NCBI GenBank assembly: GCA_045633845.1
Contig: JAZQZC010000020.1
Span: 1 to 31,255, forward strand
Direction: 5' to 3'
Source: RGIG4708 sp045633845
GTDB lineage: Bacteria; Bacillota; Clostridia; UMGS1810
Length of the DNA: 31,255 bases
Below, piece by piece: positions 7,873 through 15,217 of the stretch. Position 1 is the first letter of the stretch, and the number at the start of each line of letters is the position of its first letter. Position numbers and translations under genes: made by a program. The notes under the pieces were generated by a model that was not told the origin of the DNA, made no database searches, and saw nothing but the letters and a program-made list of their open reading frames with translations.

Positions 7873-8292
7873 CTATTTATTAGCGCCGGCCTCACAATAC
7901 ATACATCTGTATATTCTCTTTTCTTTGTCAGTAAGTTTAAACATATGATGTATGCCCTGCTCAACACTTGTAATACATCTCGGATTTTTGCACTTGATAA
8001 CATCGGTTATCTTTTCGGGCAATTCAAGATGCATTTTGTTTACAAGTTTGCCGTCTTTAATAATATTTACGGTAATATCTGGATCAATATAACCTAAAAT
8101 ATCAAGATTATAATCAAAAATGCAATCAATTTTGATTATATCCTTTTTGCCCATTTTTTTGCTTGGTGCATTTTTTATAATTGCAACCTGACAATCAAGA
8201 GAGTCAAGGTTCAAAAAATCATACAGCTGCGAAGATTTTCCTGCTTTGATGTGGTCAATTACCACGCCATTAACTATTGAATCTATTGTCAT
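7873..8292 (-). CDS. pyrI: Aspartate carbamoyltransferase regulatory chain
   Basis: The 139-residue PyrI subunit binds nucleotide effectors (CTP/UTP, ATP) and links catalytic trimers of aspartate transcarbamoylase. The N-terminal allosteric domain (about 1-95, with GVVIDHIKAGKS) is followed by a zinc domain with four cysteines: C101, C106, C130 and C133 (CKNPRC and CMYC). The start is ATG at 8292, 9 nt after GGAGG; an in-frame TTG at 8301 touches the SD and is rejected. The pyrB stop is separated from this ATG by a single nucleotide, which implies translational coupling and an even subunit ratio. Its presence indicates a feedback-regulated PyrBI holoenzyme rather than the unregulated PyrB of Bacillus. 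Confidence 0.95.
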   Translation of the reverse strand: MTIDSIVNGVVIDHIKAGKSSQLYDFLNLDSLDCQVAIIKNAPSKKMGKKDIIKIDCIFDYNLDILGYIDPDITVNIIKDGKLVNKMHLELPEKITDVIKCKNPRCITSVEQGIHHMFKLTDKEKRIYRCMYCEAGANK

Positions 8293-8293
8293 A

Positions 8294-9211
8294 TCAATCA
8301 ACCTCCAACAACTTAAGTATAAGCGCCATTCTCATATATTTGCCGTATCTTGTCTGCTTAAAGTAGCATGCACGCTTGTCATCGTCAATCTCTACCGAAA
8401 TTTCGTTAACTCTCGGCAACGGATGCATTACAATCATGTCGTCTTTTGCATTTTTCATCTTTTCGGGAGTTAATATATAGCTGTCTTTGAGCCTCAGGTA
8501 ATCTTCCTCGTTAAAAAATCTTTCTTTTTGAACTCGTGTCATATAAAGAATATCAAGCTCGCCAATTACCTCATCGAGAGAATTTGTTTGAACATACTCA
8601 ATATTTTTATCTTTAATATACTTTGTTTTTACATAGCTTGGCAATTTAAGCTCATCGGGCGAAACAAGTACAAATTTGATGTTTTTGTATCTTGACATTG
8701 CCGCAACAAGAGAATGAACAGTTCTGCCAAATTTGAGGTCACCACAAAAGCCTATTGTAAGATTGTCAAATCCACCCTTTTCCATGTTTATGGTCAAAAG
8801 GTCAGCAAGTGTTTGTGTAGGATGGTTGTGCCCGCCGTCACCTGCGTTAATTACAGGAATTGTAGCCTTCATTGATGCAACAAGGGGCGCTCCCTCTTTA
8901 GGATGACGCATAGCAATTATATCTGCATATCCACTTACTACAGAAACTGTATCGGCAACGCTCTCACCTTTGGTAGAGGAGCTTGAATTTGCATCCGAAA
9001 ACCCAAGTACATTTCCGCCCAGCTCCATCATAGCCGCTTCAAAGCTGAGTCTTGTACGTGTGGATGGTTCAAAAAACAGTGTGGCAAGCTTTTTGTATTT
9101 GCATTTTTCCTGATACTTTTGTGGATTCGTAATAATATCTTTTGCTGTACCGATAAGTCCGTCAATTTCTTCAACAGTAAGATCCATTATATCTATAAGG
9201 CTTCGTTTCAT
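8294..9211 (-). CDS. pyrB: Aspartate carbamoyltransferase catalytic chain
   Basis: The 305-residue enzyme condenses carbamoyl phosphate with L-aspartate to N-carbamoyl-aspartate, the committed step of pyrimidine synthesis. The carbamoyl phosphate site STRTR (50-54) is present, together with the SSSSTKGES loop (76-84) that reaches into the neighbouring subunit. The GGHNHPTQ motif (117-123 region) and the HPLPRVNEI segment near residue 265 bind aspartate. The SD AGGAGG precedes ATG 9211. It lies 23 nt after pyrE and is followed by pyrI with a 1-nt gap. The length is exactly that of PyrI-associated catalytic chains. Confidence 0.97.
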   Translation of the reverse strand: MKRSLIDIMDLTVEEIDGLIGTAKDIITNPQKYQEKCKYKKLATLFFEPSTRTRLSFEAAMMELGGNVLGFSDANSSSSTKGESVADTVSVVSGYADIIAMRHPKEGAPLVASMKATIPVINAGDGGHNHPTQTLADLLTINMEKGGFDNLTIGFCGDLKFGRTVHSLVAAMSRYKNIKFVLVSPDELKLPSYVKTKYIKDKNIEYVQTNSLDEVIGELDILYMTRVQKERFFNEEDYLRLKDSYILTPEKMKNAKDDMIVMHPLPRVNEISVEIDDDKRACYFKQTRYGKYMRMALILKLLEVD

Positions 9212-9234
9212 TCTGTTTTCCTCCTGTAGTTAAA

Positions 9235-9864
9235 TTATTTTATCCAGCTTTCGTCACTTGGATTATTGCGGAATGCAATAAGTCTGTCTTTATCCTCGTG
9301 CTTAATATAGCCGATTTCTGCAGCTATTTCAACAATTGTATCAAAGTTTGTAAGGCTGACATTTTTTACATTTGCTTTTTCAAGTCTGTCAAGGCCTTTT
9401 TGCATACCATATGTAAATATTGATGCAACACCCAAAACATCCGCACCTGCTTCGCGAAGTGCTTCTACAACTTCAATAACACTGCCTCCTGTGGAAATAA
9501 GGTCTTCTATAACTACAACCTTCTGACCCTTTTCGAGCTTGCCTTCAATCTGATTGCCTCTTCCGTGGTCTTTGCTGCCGCTACGTACATATCCCATAGG
9601 CATATCAAGAAGATGACCTGTAATTGCAGCATGAGCAATACCTGCAGTTGATGTACCCATCAAAACTTCACAATCAGGATACTCTTTTTTTACAATTTCG
9701 GCAAGGCCATTTTCTACGTCGTTACGTACATTCGGGCTTGTGAGTGTGAGTCTGTTGTCACAGTATACAGGGCTCTTGATGCCGCTTGCCCATGTAAATG
9801 GCTGATCAGGGCGCAAAAACACCGCTCCTATAGAAAGTAAATCTTTTGCAATTAATTTATCCAT
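9235..9864 (-). CDS. pyrE: Orotate phosphoribosyltransferase
   Basis: The 209-residue enzyme transfers the phosphoribosyl group from PRPP to orotate, giving OMP. The PRPP-binding motif VVVIEDLISTGGS (116-128) and the catalytic flexible loop with KDHGRGNQIEG (about 98-108) are intact. The N-terminal segment FTWASGIKSPVYCDNR (about 23-38) binds orotate. The SD GGAGG precedes ATG 9864, and the gene lies 24 nt after pyrF. It acts with PyrF in the next step. It is a standard length and nothing is unusual. Confidence 0.97.
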   Translation of the reverse strand: MDKLIAKDLLSIGAVFLRPDQPFTWASGIKSPVYCDNRLTLTSPNVRNDVENGLAEIVKKEYPDCEVLMGTSTAGIAHAAITGHLLDMPMGYVRSGSKDHGRGNQIEGKLEKGQKVVVIEDLISTGGSVIEVVEALREAGADVLGVASIFTYGMQKGLDRLEKANVKNVSLTNFDTIVEIAAEIGYIKHEDKDRLIAFRNNPSDESWIK

Positions 9865-9888
9865 TAAATTTATCCTCCGTAATATAAA

Positions 9889-10590
9889 TTATTTACCCAA
9901 AAATTCTGATACACATCTGCGGTAGCTCTGCAACGGATTATCAGACGCAGTAATAGGTCTGCCGACTACAATAAAATCCGAACCGATTTTGGCAGCCTGC
10001 TCGGGTGTTGTAATTCGCACCTGGTCACCAACATCACCGCCTGCAAAGCGTATACCGGGTGTAACTGTCAAAAATTCGCTTCCGCATCTTTCGTGCACTG
10101 CCTGCGCTTCAAGCGGTGAGCATACAACGCCGTCAAGTCCGCTGTTTTTAGCATTTTCGGCATAGCTCATGACAACCTCTTTAAGAGGCAGGTTTATTTT
10201 GAGCTCGTTTTGCATAAGCTCTTCACTTGTAGATGTAAGCTGTGTAACGGCAATCAAAAGTGGTCTTGAACCATCGGGTCTTGTTAAACCTTCTATTGCG
10301 CCCTGCATCATTTTGCTGCCTCCAAATGCATGGAGATTACACATATCCACATTAAGCTTTGACAATACACTCATAGATTTTTTTACTGTGTTTGGAATGT
10401 CACACAATTTTAAGTCCAGAAAAATCTTGTGACCTCTTTCTTTAATTTTGGCAACAATTTCGGGACCTGATGAATAAAACAGCTCCATACCGATTTTTAC
10501 ATATGGCTTTTCTTCAGGGAATAAATCAAGAAAATCCATTACCTCTGCTTGCGAATTAAAATCGCAGGCAATAATTACATCCTTATTCAT
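9889..10590 (-). CDS. pyrF: Orotidine 5'-phosphate decarboxylase
   Basis: The 233-residue TIM-barrel enzyme decarboxylates OMP to UMP, the last step of the pathway. The catalytic array D59-x-K61-x-x-D64 in FLDLKLCDIPNT is intact. The phosphate-binding end of the barrel is seen in DFIVVGRPI near residue 210. The start ATG at 10590 follows AGGAGG and overlaps the pyrD stop by 8 nt, so translation is probably coupled. This is the type I (short) form. Confidence 0.97.
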   Translation of the reverse strand: MNKDVIIACDFNSQAEVMDFLDLFPEEKPYVKIGMELFYSSGPEIVAKIKERGHKIFLDLKLCDIPNTVKKSMSVLSKLNVDMCNLHAFGGSKMMQGAIEGLTRPDGSRPLLIAVTQLTSTSEELMQNELKINLPLKEVVMSYAENAKNSGLDGVVCSPLEAQAVHERCGSEFLTVTPGIRFAGGDVGDQVRITTPEQAAKIGSDFIVVGRPITASDNPLQSYRRCVSEFLGK

Positions 10591-11500
10591 TGTGTGCTCC
10601 TCCTATTATATCATTTAAATTATCTATATTATATTTTTTCATTACATTTGGTAAATCTTCGATAATTGTTTTACACACGTAAGGGTCAACAAGATTTGCT
10701 GCCCCTACCTGAACAGCCGTTGCGCCTGCAAGCATCATTTCAACAACATCTTCGGCACTTGACACACCACCCATACCAATAATTGGTATGTTTACTGCAT
10801 CGTATACCTGGTAAACCATTCTTACGGCAACAGGGAAAATGGCGCTGCCCGAAAAGCCGCCCATTTTGTTGGCAATAACAGGCTTGCGGGTGCGTTTGTT
10901 AATCCTCATTCCCATCATTGTATTGATAAGGCTTATACCGTCAGCTCCTGCATCTTCACAGGCCTTTGCAATAGATACAATGTCTGTTACATTAGGGCTT
11001 AGTTTTATGTATACAGGTTTGGTTGTGACTTTTTTTACCGCTGCGGTTACCTCGGCAGCTGCTTTTGGCTCAGTTCCAAAGCTCATACCGCCGTTGTGAA
11101 CATTTGGGCAGCTCACATTTACTTCGATAAGACCTACCTGCTCCTCTTTGTCTATTCTTTCACAGCAGTAAGCATATTCATCTACCGAAAAGCCGCTGAT
11201 GTTGGCAATAACCTTTTTGTTAAAGCATTTTTTCAGCTCGGGGAGTTCGTGTGAAATAACTTTGTCAATACCTGGATTTTGTAGTCCTACTGCATTAATC
11301 ATACCCGCTTCGCACTCTGCAATACGCGGTGTGGGATTGCCAAAGCGGGGTTCTTTTGTAGTACCCTTAAACGAAAACGAGCCCAAAATATTTATATCAT
11401 AAATTTCGGCAAATTCGTAGCCGTAACCAAATGTACCGCTTGCCGGAATTATTGGATTATCTAGCTCCAATCCACTGAGTGTTACTTTTGTATTTACCAT
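10583..11500 (-). CDS. pyrD: Dihydroorotate dehydrogenase B (NAD+), catalytic subunit
   Basis: The 305-residue FMN protein oxidises dihydroorotate to orotate. It is class 1B, with the active-site base C131 in NVSCPNVHNGG. The FMN phosphate-binding region is IIGMGGVSSAEDV followed by GATAVQVG near the C-terminus. Class 1B enzymes work as a heterotetramer with PyrK and use NAD+, which suits an anaerobe. The ATG at 11500 lies inside the end of pyrK (7-nt overlap). Its SD GAGGAAG is formed by pyrK codons. The C-terminus overlaps pyrF. Confidence 0.97.
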   Translation of the reverse strand: MVNTKVTLSGLELDNPIIPASGTFGYGYEFAEIYDINILGSFSFKGTTKEPRFGNPTPRIAECEAGMINAVGLQNPGIDKVISHELPELKKCFNKKVIANISGFSVDEYAYCCERIDKEEQVGLIEVNVSCPNVHNGGMSFGTEPKAAAEVTAAVKKVTTKPVYIKLSPNVTDIVSIAKACEDAGADGISLINTMMGMRINKRTRKPVIANKMGGFSGSAIFPVAVRMVYQVYDAVNIPIIGMGGVSSAEDVVEMMLAGATAVQVGAANLVDPYVCKTIIEDLPNVMKKYNIDNLNDIIGGAHNE

Positions 11501-12222
11501 ATTACTTCCTCACTTTCAAGCACAGGGCCATCTTTGCAAATCCTTTTATTACCATACTTTGTTTTGCAGCTGCAGCCCATACAAGCTCCAAAGCCGCAGC
11601 CCATTCGTTCTTCAAAACTAAGCTGGCCGTTTGTTTTTGCACTGCTGTGCACAGCCTTAAGCATTGGCTCAGGTCCGCAGGTGTAATAATATGTATAATC
11701 AATATTTTCCATTGCGTTTGTAACAAAGCCCTTAATACCTCTGCTGCCGTCAACAGTTGTTACAACCACATCGCAAAGAGCAGCAAATTCATCGTAGCAA
11801 AATACTTCTGCAGCGGTATTGAACCCAAGTATAACAGTCGGCTTTTTACCCTCTGCAACAAGCTTTTTGCAAAGATTGTACATTGGCGGCACACCTACAC
11901 CACCACCTATAAGCAGTGGCTTGTCTCCTGACCTTGAAATGTCATATCCGTTGCCGAGGCCTGTCATAACATCAAGCTTGTCACCTACGCAGAGCTTACT
12001 CATAATTTCGGTACCTTCGCCCACAACCTTGTAAATAATGGTTAATGTTGTATCATCATAGTCATAAACAGATATAGGACGTCTTAAATATTTTTCTTTA
12101 AGCCTGATGTTAACAAACTGACCGCAGTTTGTAACATCCGAAACATCTCCCTCTAAAATCATTTTAAATACCGATGGTGCGATTAACTCATTGGATATAA
12201 TTTCAAAAATTCCTGTTTTCAT
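11494..12222 (-). CDS. pyrK: Dihydroorotate dehydrogenase B, electron transfer subunit
   Basis: The 242-residue iron-sulfur flavoprotein passes electrons from PyrD's FMN to NAD+. The ferredoxin-reductase-like FAD domain has RRPIS (47-51), and the NAD site includes GGGVGVPP (107-113 region). The [2Fe-2S] ligands are C209, C214, C217 and C229 (CGFGACMGCSC...C). The start ATG at 12222 is one nucleotide after the pyrC stop, with AGAGGAAA as SD supplied by the last pyrC codons. It overlaps pyrD at the 3' end, so pyrC-K-D-F form a translationally coupled chain. Confidence 0.97.
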   Translation of the reverse strand: MKTGIFEIISNELIAPSVFKMILEGDVSDVTNCGQFVNIRLKEKYLRRPISVYDYDDTTLTIIYKVVGEGTEIMSKLCVGDKLDVMTGLGNGYDISRSGDKPLLIGGGVGVPPMYNLCKKLVAEGKKPTVILGFNTAAEVFCYDEFAALCDVVVTTVDGSRGIKGFVTNAMENIDYTYYYTCGPEPMLKAVHSSAKTNGQLSFEERMGCGFGACMGCSCKTKYGNKRICKDGPVLESEEVIW

Positions 12223-12223
12223 A

Positions 12224-13495
12224 TTACATTTCCTCTTTTAAAGTTTTGTCCATATAAGCAATTTTTCCGTTTGCAATTGTAAGCATACACTTGCCGTAAA
12301 CCTCCATTTCTTCAAATGGAGAGCTTTTTCCCATTGATTCAAATTGTGACGAATCAACTGTATATTTGCTATTCAAATCAAACACAGTAAGGTTTGCGAT
12401 GCTTCCAAGGCGAATTTTATTGTCAAAGCCAAACCTTGCGGCAGCATTTGAACTCATAAGCTCAACAAGCTTGTCAATGCTTATCACATTGGTTTTCACA
12501 AAATGTGTGTACATTACCGGGAACGAGGTTTCTATTCCTACAATTCCGTTAAGAGAGCCTTTAAGTCCTTTTGACTTTTCATCAGCACTGTGAGGAGCGT
12601 GATCTGTTGCAATCATATCAACAGTGCCGTCAAGGATGCCATCAATAAGTGCTTGTCTGTCTGCATTTGACCTTATTGGCGGATTCATTTTAAATCGTCC
12701 TTCGTCTTTAAGGTCATCATCACAAAATACAAGGTAGTGAGGAGCAGTTTCGCAGGTTATGTCCACGCCATCTTTTTTTGCTTGTCTTATAAGCTCAACA
12801 CTCTCTTTTGCTGAAATATGGCATACATGATATTTTACACCTGTTTTTTTAACAAGCTCAATATCTCTCTCAATCGGCTTCCACTCACTTTCGGAGCATA
12901 TGCCCATATGTCCGTTTGATTTGGCGTATTCACCATTGTGTATGTATCCGCCGTCAAGGAGTGAATTATCTTCACAATGGGCCGATATAATTTTGTCAAG
13001 AGCTTTTGCAGTGTTCATTGCATCAAGCATCATAGCCTCATTTTGTACACCTCTGCCATCATCCGAAAAGCCTATAACATCTGGCGACATTTGTTCCATT
13101 GCCGAAAGCTGCTCTCCGTTTTGACCAACTGTTATAGCTCCAAAGGGATATACGTTAATTACCGCATCTTTATTTATAATATCAAGCTGACATTGCAAAT
13201 TCTGTTTGTTGTCGGGCACTGGATTAAGGTTGGGCATTGAGCACACATGGGTAAAGCCTCCGCGTGCGCATGCACGGGTGCCTGACGCAATAGTTTCCTT
13301 ATACGAAAAACCCGGTTCACGCAAATGAACATGCACATCTGCAAAACCGGGAAATATATATAAATTATCAAAATTAAAAACAGTATCACCGTCACCGGGA
13401 ATAACAGAAGAAATATGAGTAATAACACCATTATCTATTACAACATCTGTTTTACCTATACTATGAACATAAGCATTTTTTAAAACAAGACCCAT
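12224..13495 (-). CDS. pyrC: Dihydroorotase (class I, multifunctional-complex type)
   Basis: The 423-residue amidohydrolase cyclises carbamoyl-aspartate to dihydroorotate. Metal ligands visible are HVHLRE (H55, H57), H173 in SAHCED, H226 in YHVCHIS and D298 in ATDHAPHS. D147 (FSDDG) is near a further conserved acidic position. The frame runs open for 45 codons upstream, but AAAGGAGAT just before ATG 13495 and the sequence MGLVLKNAYV set the start. It is the first gene of the UMP operon, with a 150-nt leader holding an intrinsic terminator and a promoter beyond it. Confidence 0.96.
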   Translation of the reverse strand: MGLVLKNAYVHSIGKTDVVIDNGVITHISSVIPGDGDTVFNFDNLYIFPGFADVHVHLREPGFSYKETIASGTRACARGGFTHVCSMPNLNPVPDNKQNLQCQLDIINKDAVINVYPFGAITVGQNGEQLSAMEQMSPDVIGFSDDGRGVQNEAMMLDAMNTAKALDKIISAHCEDNSLLDGGYIHNGEYAKSNGHMGICSESEWKPIERDIELVKKTGVKYHVCHISAKESVELIRQAKKDGVDITCETAPHYLVFCDDDLKDEGRFKMNPPIRSNADRQALIDGILDGTVDMIATDHAPHSADEKSKGLKGSLNGIVGIETSFPVMYTHFVKTNVISIDKLVELMSSNAAARFGFDNKIRLGSIANLTVFDLNSKYTVDSSQFESMGKSSPFEEMEVYGKCMLTIANGKIAYMDKTLKEEM

Positions 13496-13562
13496 AATTA
13501 TCTCCTTTCTGAATACAAATACCACATTAACACCGTATACGCATACAAAATCAGCTCTGCAT

Positions 13563-13592
13563 AAAAAAATGCTCACACCAAATGGCGTGAGC
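13563..13592 (-). terminator. Terminator in the pyr leader (probable attenuator)
   Basis: The minus strand has GCTCACGCCA paired with TGGTGTGAGC (13571-13592), one G-T pair and a tight loop, followed by A and seven U (13563-13569). It ends about 70 nt upstream of pyrC and about 55 nt downstream of the predicted start of transcription. That is the position of an attenuator controlling the pyr operon. It may also end transcripts coming from the VOC gene. Confidence 0.75.
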
Positions 13593-13648
13593 ACAGATAC
13601 ACAATCAACTGAAATTATTGTATCCGGCACACATATTTTATTAAATAT

Positions 13649-13677
13649 ATTCTACCATTTTTTATACAATAAGTCAA
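13649..13677 (-). promoter_or_regulatory. Sigma-A promoter of the pyr operon
   Basis: On the minus strand TTGACT (13672-13677) and TAGAAT (13649-13654) are 17 nt apart. Transcription should start near 13642, upstream of the leader terminator. Confidence 0.8.
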
Positions 13678-13700
13678 TAGAGATTAGTACAAATTTTTAG

Positions 13701-14081
13701 TTATATAAGCGGTGTTTTTCGTGATATAAGATGCAGAATATTACCTTCCGGGTCACGGAAAAACATAGTACCAATGCCTTTGTCGCTAAGAGCAGCGTCT
13801 TTGAGTATTTCTACGCTTTCCCCTTTTACTTTTTCAACAAGTGCATCAAAATCGTCTACCGAAATTGCAATGTGACGAATACCGGGCACTGTAAGCTCTG
13901 TTGGTACATTTTCATTTTCGGATGAGCAGAATTCAATCATACTCTTGTCAGAAAACGCAATAAAATATGTACCCTTTCCGTTGTCATAAACCACTTCGCC
14001 GTCAAATACATTTTTGTACCAGTCCGAAAGTTTTTTTGTGTCCTTAGCATATATTGCAATATGCTCAATACCAATTTTCAT
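13701..14081 (-). CDS. VOC (glyoxalase/bleomycin resistance) family protein
   Basis: The 126-residue protein is a vicinal oxygen chelate fold protein of two beta-alpha-beta-beta-beta modules. The four expected metal ligands are present: H7 (IEHIAI), E50 (MIEFC), H70 (IRHIAIS) and E112 (DPEGNILHL). This pattern fits lactoylglutathione lyase-like or related lyase, isomerase or dioxygenase activities; the substrate is not known. The SD AAGGAGAG precedes ATG 14081. It begins 15 nt after the membrane protein gene and seems to be the last member of the DUF5685 operon. There is no own terminator before the pyr promoter. Confidence 0.85.
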   Translation of the reverse strand: MKIGIEHIAIYAKDTKKLSDWYKNVFDGEVVYDNGKGTYFIAFSDKSMIEFCSSENENVPTELTVPGIRHIAISVDDFDALVEKVKGESVEILKDAALSDKGIGTMFFRDPEGNILHLISRKTPLI

Positions 14082-14096
14082 AACAAATCTCTCCTT

Positions 14097-14603
14097 TTAT
14101 TTATTTAATAAATTATAAACTTTAAAAACAAATGGTGTATAAACGTAATCATACACATAAAACACCGCAAGCATTCCAATCCACAAAACCCATATTGAAT
14201 ACTCAACTGTCATATTTATATTCAGCAAAAATACAAGTACCATATATGCAGCAATCATATAAACATTAAATACAACAAGCTTGATTGCAAAATTAAGCAA
14301 TTTGTTTTTTACTCTGTCAATAACAAATTTTATTACAGGGTAATTGCCTACAACAAGCACATACAACATAGTCAGTGATTTGTCAGGAACTGTAAAAAGT
14401 GCTAAAATAGCAACAGCTGCATACTGACACAGAGCCAGCTTGTAGCCAAACATAACAATCAGCGTACCCACAATTACAGACGCAACAAATACAAATGCAA
14501 GCTGACAAAATGGAAAAACCGATGCAACAAACAGCATCACAAGCGAAAGTGCCGTGCAAATTCCGCCAACAGCTACATAATTACTTTTTTTGTTTAACAA
14601 CAT
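14097..14603 (-). CDS. Small integral membrane protein, ECF S-component-like
   Basis: The 168-residue, very hydrophobic protein has about five or six membrane helices. Its N-terminal segment (VAVGGICTALSLVMLFVASVFP, about 11-32) and the following FVASVIVGTLIVMFG helix resemble substrate-binding S components of energy-coupling factor transporters and their uncharacterised relatives. No ECF ATPase or T component is nearby, so transport by a shared ECF module is only inference. Its ATG overlaps the 3' end of the J-domain gene by 10 nt and has no good SD, so it is probably translated by coupling. The function is unknown. Confidence 0.6.
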   Translation of the reverse strand: MLLNKKSNYVAVGGICTALSLVMLFVASVFPFCQLAFVFVASVIVGTLIVMFGYKLALCQYAAVAILALFTVPDKSLTMLYVLVVGNYPVIKFVIDRVKNKLLNFAIKLVVFNVYMIAAYMVLVFLLNINMTVEYSIWVLWIGMLAVFYVYDYVYTPFVFKVYNLLNK

Positions 14604-15217
14604 GGTACAAGATCGCCACCCATCATTTCACAGCAACAATCTGCGCACAAAAGTGAAGTACAGTTGTCGCAGGTGCAACAAGCATTTGTATTGTTGTAGC
14701 CGTATCCATTGCTTGTGTTGGTATAAAACCCGCGCTGTGCATTCATTGTGTTATATGCATTGCGGTATTCTACATTATAAGGGTCAAGCTGCACGGCTCT
14801 TGCAAAATGCTGAAATGCCATATCGTGCCAGCCTCTTTTTTGCTTTACTGCACCCATTAAAAAGTGCCATTCGGCGTTGCGTACAGATACAGAATTTAAT
14901 GCTCTTTCTGCGTCGTCAAGGCGATTTTCGTTGAGCATTCTGCGTATATGATTGAACGGGCTGTTTTGATTGCCTTGATTATATCCGCCGTAATTACCCG
15001 AATACGAGCCACCTGTCTGATTGCTATGACCTCTGTTTTTCATCAGATAATCATAAGCCTCGTTAATTTCGCGCATTTTTTCAGCTGCAAGGTCAGCAAG
15101 TGGGTTATCTATATATTTGTCGGGGTGATATTTTTTTGCAAGCTCCCTGTATGCTTCTTTAATTTGTGCTTCGGTTGCATTTGGCGAAACACCAAGAACC
15201 TTATATGGGTCATTCAT
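14594..15217 (-). CDS. J-domain (DnaJ-like) protein with Cys-rich tail
   Basis: The 207-residue protein has an N-terminal J domain (about 1-70) with H31-P32-D33, the motif that stimulates DnaK ATPase. A Gly/Asn-rich linker (about 83-106) follows, then a helical TPR-like region (about 108-165). The tail (about 178-207) holds ten cysteines in clusters (CCTCDNC, CADCCC, final PCC). It lacks the DnaJ zinc-finger and substrate-binding domains, so it is a specialised co-chaperone. The ATG overlaps the DUF5685 stop by 8 nt. The Cys-rich end suggests metal binding or anchoring by lipid, neither shown. Confidence 0.85.
   Translation of the reverse strand: MNDPYKVLGVSPNATEAQIKEAYRELAKKYHPDKYIDNPLADLAAEKMREINEAYDYLMKNRGHSNQTGGSYSGNYGGYNQGNQNSPFNHIRRMLNENRLDDAERALNSVSVRNAEWHFLMGAVKQKRGWHDMAFQHFARAVQLDPYNVEYRNAYNTMNAQRGFYTNTSNGYGYNNTNACCTCDNCTSLLCADCCCEMMGGDLVPCC

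Noticed and set aside
7860..8003. 48-codon N-terminal extension of the AGCS symporter
   Set aside because: It overlaps pyrI in another frame, is not hydrophobic like the family start, and the ATG at 7859 follows AGGGG.
13571..13592. Leader hairpin as only the terminator of the VOC gene
   Set aside because: A strong promoter lies between the VOC stop and the hairpin, so an attenuator reading is preferred, though a dual role remains possible.
13496..13630. In-frame extension of pyrC by 45 codons from a GTG
   Set aside because: No ribosome site precedes it, it runs through the leader terminator, and the ATG at 13495 has a near-ideal SD and matches the family N-terminus.
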